Assembly: GCA_012727965.1 (NCBI GenBank)
Contig: JAAYFZ010000387.1
Span: forward strand, 1-6,254
Direction: 5' to 3'
Length of the DNA stretch: 6,254 nt
From: Clostridiaceae bacterium
Lineage (GTDB): Bacteria > Bacillota > Clostridia > Saccharofermentanales > UBA5734
Under the pieces are notes generated by a model. The model did not search any database. It was not told the DNA's origin and was given only the letters and a program-made list of their open reading frames with translations. A program made the translations under genes and the position numbers. Position 1 is the stretch's first letter. Each line of letters begins with the position of its first letter. Positions 1 through 4,838 of the stretch are shown piece by piece.

Positions 1-26
1 CCCTTTTTGATTGCATCGCTTTTCAT
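1..26 (-). CDS. ilvD: Dihydroxy-acid dehydratase, N-terminal fragment (runs off the window)
   Basis: The ATG at 26-24 opens a frame reading MKSDAIKKG up to the window edge. Seen: only eight full codons plus two bases. Known: many bacterial IlvD proteins begin with almost exactly this sequence, which continues into the RAPHRSLL region. IlvD dehydrates dihydroxyacids to the 2-keto acids of valine/leucine and isoleucine in the cytosol, using an Fe-S cluster. Context supports the call: same strand as and 58 nt downstream of leuB, at the end of a cimA-leuCDB operon. There is no good Shine-Dalgarno sequence directly upstream, only a weak GTGA at 37-34 with 7 nt spacing. A strong AAGGAAGGAGG lies further up at 80-70, with a hairpin in between. 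The fragment is short, so identity rests on the N-terminal signature and the neighbours. Confidence 0.68.
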
Positions 27-36
27 AATTGTTTCA

Positions 37-66
37 CAGGTCTATGATTTTAAGGTTATAGACCTG
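37..66 (-). promoter_or_regulatory. Perfect 9-bp hairpin in the leuB-ilvD gap
   Basis: On the transcript, CAGGTCTAT (66-58) and ATAGACCTG (45-37) are perfect inverted copies around a 12-nt A/T-rich loop. No U-run follows the stem, so it does not look like an intrinsic terminator. It sits between a strong SD (80-70) and the ilvD start (26). Folding it out leaves about 13 nt between SD and ATG instead of 43. Its left arm can also pair with AGACCTG at 92-86, over the leuB stop codon. The repeat is seen; a role in translation, RNA processing or protein binding is inference. Confidence 0.6.
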
Positions 67-69
67 CTG

Positions 70-80
70 CCTCCTTCCTT
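70..80 (-). promoter_or_regulatory. Strong Shine-Dalgarno sequence, displaced from the ilvD start
   Basis: AAGGAAGGAGG on the minus strand is the best ribosome binding site near ilvD, but no ATG, GTG or TTG lies at normal distance after it. The first convincing start is the ilvD ATG, 43 nt on, with the 37-66 hairpin between them. It lies 4 nt past the leuB stop codon. It probably loads ribosomes for ilvD across the folded hairpin; a missed small ORF or an inert purine run are alternatives. Confidence 0.5.
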
Positions 81-84
81 GGTC

Positions 85-1182
85 TCAGGTCTCAAGGGCC
101 TGTATGACGAGTTCGCTCATCTGGCGTGTGCCGACAAGCTGCTGCACTGTTTCATTTTCACTGTACTGATAAATATCGCCTGTTCGGAAACCATCTGCCA
201 ATACCTTGGTTACAGCATTTTCGATCATAGCTGCTTCTGACGGCAAATTAAGAGAAAACTTAAGCATCATGGCTGCAGATAAAATCGCTGCCAGCGGATT
301 GGCTTTGTCCTGTCCGGCGATATCTGGTGCTGAACCATGTATAGGCTCATACATACCAGGTGTGCCGGGAGCACCAAGAGATGCTGACGGCAGCATGCCG
401 ATCGAGCCGGTAATCATGGCAGCTTCATCAGAAAGAATATCACCAAACATATTTGTTGTCACGACAACATCAAATTCATCAGGTCTCTTGATAAGCTGCA
501 TAGAAGCATTATCAACATAGAGATGATCAAGCTCGACCTCAGGATATTCTTCGGCAACTCGAAGCATAGTTTCACGCCACAAACGTGAACTCTCAAGCAC
601 ATTGGCCTTATCGACACTAGTCAGGCGACGTTTGCGTTTCATAGCCATTTCGAAACCAGTCCTTGCAATTCTCTCCACCTCTGTGACACTGTATGCTTCA
701 GTATCATAGGCCTCTTCTCCTTGTTGAGTATCGCGTCTGCCTCTTTCTCCGAAATAAATACCGCCTGTCAGCTCTCTGACGAAGACAATATCAATACCAC
801 GCTCAGCTATTTGCGGATGCAAAGGACAAGCACCGGCCAGAGCCTCATGAAGTACTGCAGGTCTGATATTGGCATAGAGTCCCAGCTCGCCTCTTAAGCC
901 CAACAAGGCTCTTTCTGGTCTTATATCACCGGGCAGATTATCCCACTGCGGACCGCCAACAGCGCCAAGAAGAACTGCATCACTCTTACGGCAGCCAGCG
1001 ATCGTTGCCGCCGGCAGAGGCTCCCCGGTAGCATCGATAGCAATACCGCCAGCCAGCCATTCAGTAAACTGAAATTCATGACCGCTGATTTTGGCAACAG
1101 CCTCTAACACAGCTCTGGTTCCATTTGTTACTTCAGGTCCGATACCGTCGCCTGGTATCACCGCGATCTGATACTTAGTCAT
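85..1182 (-). CDS. leuB: 3-isopropylmalate dehydrogenase (also methylmalate dehydrogenase in the citramalate route)
   Basis: This 365-residue protein has the usual length of the bacterial family. It oxidatively decarboxylates 3-isopropylmalate with NAD+ for leucine and, in a citramalate pathway, erythro-3-methylmalate to 2-oxobutyrate for isoleucine. Visible motifs: GDGIGPEV at 11-18, LLGAVGGP at 71-78, substrate-binding arginines in LRGELGLYANIRP (97-109) and VREL (135-138), the catalytic Tyr in GGIYFG (140-145), Lys192 in VDKANVLESSR (190-200), the metal-binding aspartates in VDNA (223-226) and FGDILSDEA (246-254), and the nucleotide loop EPIHGSAPDIAG (279-290), typical of NAD-using enzymes. 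The start is supported by AAGGAG at 1196-1191, 8 nt upstream. Its ATG overlaps the leuD stop as ATGA, so translational coupling is expected. All key residues are present. LeuB specificity for the two substrates cannot be told from sequence alone. Confidence 0.97.
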   Translation of the reverse strand: MTKYQIAVIPGDGIGPEVTNGTRAVLEAVAKISGHEFQFTEWLAGGIAIDATGEPLPAATIAGCRKSDAVLLGAVGGPQWDNLPGDIRPERALLGLRGELGLYANIRPAVLHEALAGACPLHPQIAERGIDIVFVRELTGGIYFGERGRRDTQQGEEAYDTEAYSVTEVERIARTGFEMAMKRKRRLTSVDKANVLESSRLWRETMLRVAEEYPEVELDHLYVDNASMQLIKRPDEFDVVVTTNMFGDILSDEAAMITGSIGMLPSASLGAPGTPGMYEPIHGSAPDIAGQDKANPLAAILSAAMMLKFSLNLPSEAAMIENAVTKVLADGFRTGDIYQYSENETVQQLVGTRQMSELVIQALET

Positions 1183-1679
1183 TGTGTCTGCTCCTTCTTT
1201 CTGCTGATATAGCCAACGAGGCCGTCAGACTCGATGATTTTTTTAATAAACTCGGGAAAAGGCTCCGCCTGGAATCTTTTGCCGGTAGTTTCATTGAAAA
1301 TAACACCCGTATCGAAATCTACCTCAAGCTTATCACCATCTGATATGGCTTCGACAGCTTCAGGACACTCCATGATCGCAAGCCCCATATTGATAGCGTT
1401 GCGATAGAATATTCTTGCGAAGCTGGGCGCTATGACGCAGCTGACGCCACTGGCTTTTATTGCGACCGGAGCATGTTCACGCGATGAACCGCAGCCGAAA
1501 TTCGGTCCGGCAACGATCATATCTCCCGGCTCAACTCTGCTAACGAAATCCTTATCTATATCTTCCATACAGTGAGCTGCCAGTTCTGCCGGCTCCGCAG
1601 TATTAAGATATCTAGCAGGAATGATGACATCAGTATCAACATTAGCACCATATTTAAAAACCTTGCCTTTTGCCTTCAT
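1179..1679 (-). CDS. leuD: 3-isopropylmalate/citraconate hydro-lyase, small subunit
   Basis: The product is 166 residues, normal for the short bacterial LeuD that partners a HacA-like LeuC. It supplies the swivelling domain of the Fe-S isomerase, giving substrate specificity. Visible: GANVDTDVIIPARYL (11-25), NFGCGSSREHAP (60-71), whose SSRE holds the substrate-binding serine/arginine, and SFARIFYRNAINMGL (86-100). A longer frame opens at an ATG at 1694-1692 (five more residues, MEDIN), but that ATG overlaps the GGAGG at 1692-1688, which serves the ATG at 1679 with 8 nt spacing; nothing resembling an SD precedes the upstream ATG. The stop overlaps the leuB start by 4 nt. A 58-nt gap separates it from leuC. 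Cytoplasmic; it acts with LeuC on isopropylmalate and, here, probably citramalate. Confidence 0.96.
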   Translation of the reverse strand: MKAKGKVFKYGANVDTDVIIPARYLNTAEPAELAAHCMEDIDKDFVSRVEPGDMIVAGPNFGCGSSREHAPVAIKASGVSCVIAPSFARIFYRNAINMGLAIMECPEAVEAISDGDKLEVDFDTGVIFNETTGKRFQAEPFPEFIKKIIESDGLVGYISRKKEQTQ

Positions 1680-1687
1680 ATTAATAT

Positions 1688-1692
1688 CCTCC
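1688..1692 (-). promoter_or_regulatory. Ribosome binding site deciding the leuD start
   Basis: GGAGG lies 8 nt before the ATG at 1679-1677. The competing in-frame ATG at 1694-1692 shares its last base with this motif and has no SD of its own, so the shorter LeuD is preferred. Confidence 0.85.
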
Positions 1693-1737
1693 ATATTTGT
1701 CTCATAGCGTTATCGATTGCTGCCTGCTCAGGATCTG

Positions 1738-3024
1738 TCAGGCATCCAGCTCTGCTGGTCCGGCAATATATCCCTTGACCGCTGAGGCACATGCCACAGG
1801 TACACCTGCCAGATAAACCTCTGACTTCGGATGGCCCATACGTCCTACAAAATTGCGGTTGGTAGTAGCGACACAGCGTTCACCGGCCGCCAGAATACCC
1901 ATGTGACCGCCCAGGCAGGGGCCGCAGGTACGGGCGCTTACGGCCGCACCGGCATCGACGAAGACTTCTATCAGTCCCTCACGCAGACATTCTCGATAGA
2001 CACGCTGCGAGCCCGGAATAACGATCAAACGAAGACCTTTGCTGACTTTGTGACCTTTTAGCAGCTCTGCTGCCAGTCTCATATCCTCTATGCGGCCATT
2101 AGTACAAGAACCGATTACGACCTGATCAATATCGACACGCTCGAAGCTGCCGATCTCACGGGCATTTTCCGGAAGATGGGGAAAAGCTACGGTCAGCGGC
2201 ACCTTCGCCAGATCGACCTCAATCGTGCGAACATACTCTGCATCCTCATCTGCTGCAAATACAGTATATTCACCGCGATCGAAACGCTCGGGAGCAAAAT
2301 TTTTCAAATAGTCCAGAGTAATCTCATCAACAGGGAAAATTCCGTTTTTGCCGCCAGCCTCGATTGCCATATTGCAGATTGTCAAACGGTCAGACATAGG
2401 CAGAGTGGCTACACCATCACCGGTAAATTCCATCGACTGATAGAGTGCACCATCAACACCGATCATACCGATTATGTGCAGAATCAGATCTTTTCCCGTA
2501 ATTCCGGGATTAAGCTTGCCGACTAGCTTAAAATTGATTGCCTCAGGAACACGAAACCAGGTTTGTCCCACAACCATTGCACAAGCCAGATCAGTACTGC
2601 CAACACCAGTGGCAAATGCTCCTAGAGCGCCATAGGTACAGGTATGCGAGTCGGCACCGATAATCACGTAGCCTGGCATAACAAGACCATTCTCCGGCAG
2701 AACAACATGCTCAATACCAAAAGTTGCTTCGCCCTGTTCATAATAGTTCTCAATATCAAATCTGCGGGCAAAGGTCCTCATTCTGGCACAATGCTCGGCT
2801 GATTTGATGTCCTTATTAGGAGTGAAGTGATCAGGCACAAGAGCCACCTTAGCCTTATCGAACACATCAGCCGCACCTGTCTCTTCAAAAACCTTGATAG
2901 CAGGTGGTGTTGTCACATCATTTCCCAAAACGAGATCCAGTTTGGCCTCGATCAGCTGTCCGGCACTTACATGATCCAGTCCGGCATGAGCCGCCAGAAT
3001 CTTCTGAGTCATTGTCATCGACAT
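1738..3024 (-). CDS. leuC: 3-isopropylmalate/citramalate dehydratase (isomerase), large subunit
   Basis: The product is 428 residues, matching the short HacA-like LeuC class (about 415-430) rather than the ~470-residue enterobacterial type. It carries the catalytic [4Fe-4S] cluster and with LeuD isomerises 2-isopropylmalate to 3-isopropylmalate; the same enzyme type converts citramalate to methylmalate through citraconate. Visible: MTMTQKILAAHAG near the N-terminus (3-15), VPDHFTPNKD (63-72), IGADSHTCTYGALGAF (122-137), the cluster cysteines at 307 in GSCTNGR and at 367 and 370 in TCGPCLGGH, and NRNFVGRMGH (389-398). Three in-frame ATGs lie within five codons. The first is chosen because GGGAGG at 3038-3033 gives 8 nt spacing and ends inside the last codons of cimA. 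The genes are 3 nt apart, so translational coupling is likely. The protein looks complete. Confidence 0.97.
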   Translation of the reverse strand: MSMTMTQKILAAHAGLDHVSAGQLIEAKLDLVLGNDVTTPPAIKVFEETGAADVFDKAKVALVPDHFTPNKDIKSAEHCARMRTFARRFDIENYYEQGEATFGIEHVVLPENGLVMPGYVIIGADSHTCTYGALGAFATGVGSTDLACAMVVGQTWFRVPEAINFKLVGKLNPGITGKDLILHIIGMIGVDGALYQSMEFTGDGVATLPMSDRLTICNMAIEAGGKNGIFPVDEITLDYLKNFAPERFDRGEYTVFAADEDAEYVRTIEVDLAKVPLTVAFPHLPENAREIGSFERVDIDQVVIGSCTNGRIEDMRLAAELLKGHKVSKGLRLIVIPGSQRVYRECLREGLIEVFVDAGAAVSARTCGPCLGGHMGILAAGERCVATTNRNFVGRMGHPKSEVYLAGVPVACASAVKGYIAGPAELDA

Positions 3025-3027
3025 AGT

Positions 3028-4617
3028 TTATTCCTCCCAACCTAATTGGCTTCGCATCAGTTTATATTCAAGAGAGTCTACCAGCGCCTGCCAGGATGCT
3101 TCCAACACGTCAGTTGAAACACCGACCGTACGCCAGACTCGATGGCCATCTGTTGATTCAATCAAGGTGCGGACACTCGATGCAGTAGCATCTGCATTAA
3201 GTACACGTACCTTAAAGTCAGTAAGTCTGACATCTGTCAGTTCAGGGTAGAAGACTTTCATAGCCTTCTTGAGTGCTCTGTCCATAGCGTTTACCGGACC
3301 TTCGCCCTCTGCTGCCGTTGTTTCATCAACGCCATCAACCAGTATTTTGATAAATGCATAAGCACTGTATTCCCCCGTCTGGGGCTGTTCACTGGCTATC
3401 CTGATTTTTTCAAGATTAAAGAACGGTTTGTAGATACCGAGCTCCTTACAGACTAACAACTCCTGCGATGCTTCAGCACCTTCAAAATGATATCCTTCAT
3501 GTTCCATAGCCTTAAGTTTATGCAGAACACCGGCTACCTCCGGAGCATCCTTGGCCATCTCAGGTCTTATCCTTCTGATAACATCCAGAACAGCAGATCT
3601 GCCAGCGATCTCAGACATCAGGAAACGTCTGAAATTACCTACTGAATCAGGTGGTACATGTTCAAATGTAGCCGGGTTTTTCTTGACACCATCCACATGC
3701 ATACCTGCCTTATGGGTAAAAGCGGACAGGCCGACATATGGTTCCCCGTTCGGAATCACAATATTCGCAACTTCTGCCATAGCTCTCGCAATCGGTGTCA
3801 GCATCTCCAGCCGTCCTTCGGGCAGACAAGATATATCATACTTGAGTTCAAGATTTGCAATGATAGTTGCAAGATTAGCATTGCCGCAGCGCTCACCAAT
3901 TCCATTTAGAGTACCCTGGACATGGTCGGCTCCTGCCAGTACAGCCGCGATCGAATTAGCAACAGCCATACCCGTATCGTTATGGCAATGAATTCCAATT
4001 TTCATCCCGGCAAAAGCCGAGACCATTTCAGTTGTGACTCTTGCCACTTCCTCAGGCATCGTTGAACCATTGGTATCACATAGACAGATGCAAACTGCTC
4101 CGCCGCGCTCGGCTGCGCGCATGCATTCCATGGTATATTCTTGATTCTCACGCCAGGCTTCAAAAAAATGCTCAGCATCGAATATGACTTCTCGTCCTTT
4201 TTCAGTCAGCCAGGCGATCGTTTCCTCGATCATCAGAAGATTTTCCTTCTTGGAAACACGCAACACTTCGCGAACCTGAAGTCCCCAGCACTTACCGAAT
4301 ACAACGATCGTCTCAGTGCCGGCTGACAACAGATCAGCCAGGCCTTTGTCGTCCTGAGGCTTAAGCCCCTTGCGTCTGGTACTGCCAAAGGCCGCCAGAG
4401 CATGTCCATAGGCTTCATTTCCTGCTTCATTGTATCTTGCGAAGAACTCGCGATCCTTGGGATTAGATCCCGGATTGCCAGCCTCAACATATCTGATACC
4501 AAGCGTGGCCAGATTCTCGAGCACCTGAAATTTGTCATTGACAGAAAAGGAAATGCCCTCCATCTGAGCTCCGTCACGTAATGTCGTGTCCAATATTTCG
4601 ATTTTACGTTTAGCCAT
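3028..4617 (-). CDS. cimA: Citramalate synthase
   Basis: The 529-residue product has the length and layout of the CimA family rather than the typical LeuA. It condenses acetyl-CoA with pyruvate to (R)-citramalate, the entry step of threonine-independent isoleucine synthesis. The HMGL-like TIM barrel spans about 5-280: LDTTLRDGAQ (9-18) with catalytic Arg14-Asp15, NPGSNPKD (48-55) and AAFGSTRR (75-82) typical of CimA, DAEHFF (147-152), LCDTNGSTMPEEV (179-191), metal ligands His210 and His212 in HCHND, and GERCGNAN (241-248) with Asn246. A linker with FTHKAGMH (300-307) follows, then a C-terminal LeuA-type regulatory domain (about 390-525), where isoleucine binds in studied homologues. An in-frame ATG 15 codons earlier lacks an SD; AGGAGG at 4629-4624 supports this start with 6 nt spacing. 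It is first in the operon, directly before leuC. Dual activity with 2-ketoisovalerate cannot be excluded from sequence. Confidence 0.93.
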   Translation of the reverse strand: MAKRKIEILDTTLRDGAQMEGISFSVNDKFQVLENLATLGIRYVEAGNPGSNPKDREFFARYNEAGNEAYGHALAAFGSTRRKGLKPQDDKGLADLLSAGTETIVVFGKCWGLQVREVLRVSKKENLLMIEETIAWLTEKGREVIFDAEHFFEAWRENQEYTMECMRAAERGGAVCICLCDTNGSTMPEEVARVTTEMVSAFAGMKIGIHCHNDTGMAVANSIAAVLAGADHVQGTLNGIGERCGNANLATIIANLELKYDISCLPEGRLEMLTPIARAMAEVANIVIPNGEPYVGLSAFTHKAGMHVDGVKKNPATFEHVPPDSVGNFRRFLMSEIAGRSAVLDVIRRIRPEMAKDAPEVAGVLHKLKAMEHEGYHFEGAEASQELLVCKELGIYKPFFNLEKIRIASEQPQTGEYSAYAFIKILVDGVDETTAAEGEGPVNAMDRALKKAMKVFYPELTDVRLTDFKVRVLNADATASSVRTLIESTDGHRVWRTVGVSTDVLEASWQALVDSLEYKLMRSQLGWEE

Positions 4618-4623
4618 TGGCTG

Positions 4624-4629
4624 CCTCCT
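4624..4629 (-). promoter_or_regulatory. Ribosome binding site deciding the cimA start
   Basis: A perfect AGGAGG lies 6 nt before the ATG at 4617-4615. It favours MAKRKIEILD as the true N-terminus over the in-frame ATG at 4662, which falls at about the predicted transcription start and would add 15 residues absent from the family consensus. Confidence 0.88.
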
Positions 4630-4643
4630 ATCTGTGTCATGAT

Positions 4644-4659
4644 CCGGTCTATAGCCCGG
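4644..4659. promoter_or_regulatory. 16-bp near-perfect dyad just downstream of the cimA transcription start (candidate operator)
   Basis: CCGGTCTATAGCCCGG pairs in 7 of 8 positions about its centre. Taking the promoter at 4669-4697, it covers roughly +3 to +18 of the cimA transcript, a common place for a repressor site. As RNA it could form only a CCGG/CCGG stem with an 8-nt loop, so a DNA site is more likely. It contains GGTCTATAGCC, nearly repeated in the leuB-ilvD gap. The symmetry is seen; the binding protein is unknown. Confidence 0.45.
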
Positions 4660-4668
4660 CATACTACA

Positions 4669-4697
4669 AGAATACTGTCACTTAGCACTTTTCACAA
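4669..4697 (-). promoter_or_regulatory. Predicted sigma-70-type promoter of the cimA-leuCDB-ilvD operon
   Basis: On the minus strand TTGTGA (4697-4692; 4 of 6 to TTGACA) and TATTCT (4674-4669; 4 of 6 to TATAAT) are separated by exactly 17 bp. An A-rich stretch AAGAAAAAA (4720-4712) upstream resembles an UP element. Predicted start near 4662, giving a leader of about 45 nt, too short for a T-box. Position, spacing and orientation fit; the hexamers are only moderate matches. Confidence 0.5.
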
Positions 4698-4712
4698 TGT
4701 CACAGTAACTGT
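4673..4712. repeat. Cluster of ACTGT half-sites over the cimA promoter
   Basis: Three copies of one 5-mer lie together: ACTGT at 4674-4678, its inverse ACAGT at 4702-4706, and ACTGT at 4708-4712. The last two form the perfect odd palindrome ACAGTAACTGT (4702-4712). The outer pair extends to TACTGTCAC / GTCACAGTA (4673-4681 and 4699-4707), 8 of 9 paired. TGTCAC also repeats directly at 4676 and 4698, 22 bp apart, about two helical turns. The array spans the -10 to upstream of the -35, so a regulator bound here would affect cimA directly. Function is inferred. Confidence 0.4.
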
Positions 4713-4759
4713 TTTTTCTTAACGCTTTCTGCCGAAACTAGAGAAAAAACATCCTTATA

Positions 4760-4768
4760 TGCTATACT
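4760..4768 (+). promoter_or_regulatory. Predicted extended -10 promoter of the ABC-F gene
   Basis: TGCTATACT contains the TGN extension directly before TATACT (5 of 6 to TATAAT). No convincing -35 lies 16-18 bp upstream, as expected for an extended -10 promoter. Predicted start near 4775, leaving a leader of about 64 nt before the ATG at 4839. Confidence 0.5.
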
Positions 4769-4771
4769 TAC

Positions 4772-4805
4772 GTTTCGTTGGACATTTATTCGTAACCAGC
4801 GAAAC
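4772..4805 (+). promoter_or_regulatory. 10-bp inverted repeat in the ABC-F leader
   Basis: GTTTCGTTGG (4772-4781) and CCAGCGAAAC (4796-4805) can form a 10-bp stem with one G-U pair and a 14-nt loop. The left arm begins about at the predicted transcription start, so the RNA stem might lose its outer pairs, or the repeat may instead be a DNA operator over +1 to +30. CGAAACTA occurs at 4800-4807 and again at 4733-4740. No U-run follows closely and there is no ATG-started leader peptide, so classical attenuation is not evident. Confidence 0.45.
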
Positions 4806-4838
4806 TATTTAGTGTTTTCAACGATCAACGGAGATAAT

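Noticed and set aside
55..60. Internal ilvD promoter with TATAAC as the -10
   Set aside because: No -35-like sequence or TGN extension stands at the right distance, and the transcript would start downstream of the strong SD.
37..66. Intrinsic terminator after leuB
   Set aside because: The hairpin arms are only moderately GC-rich and no U-run follows; ilvD continues on the same strand.
1831..2526. Plus-strand open frames antisense to leuC
   Set aside because: They lack recognisable domains and ribosome binding sites, and they lie opposite a strongly conserved gene.
4618..4662. N-terminal extension of CimA from an in-frame ATG at 4662 (15 extra residues), possibly leaderless
   Set aside because: It has no SD and the extension does not resemble the family N-terminus, while the ATG at 4617 has a perfect AGGAGG at 6 nt spacing.
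4618..4662. T-box or leader-peptide attenuator before cimA
   Set aside because: The predicted leader of about 45 nt is too short for a T-box, and no short ORF rich in Leu, Ile or Val codons is present.
4233..4688. 151-codon minus-strand frame overlapping the start of cimA
   Set aside because: It is an alternate-frame shadow of cimA with no recognisable domain, and it begins upstream of the predicted -10.
4702..4720. Terminator formed by ACAGTAACTGT followed by TTTTTT on the plus strand
   Set aside because: The stem would be about 4 bp with a 3-nt loop, and no plus-strand gene lies upstream. The T-run is better read as the A-tract upstream of the cimA promoter.
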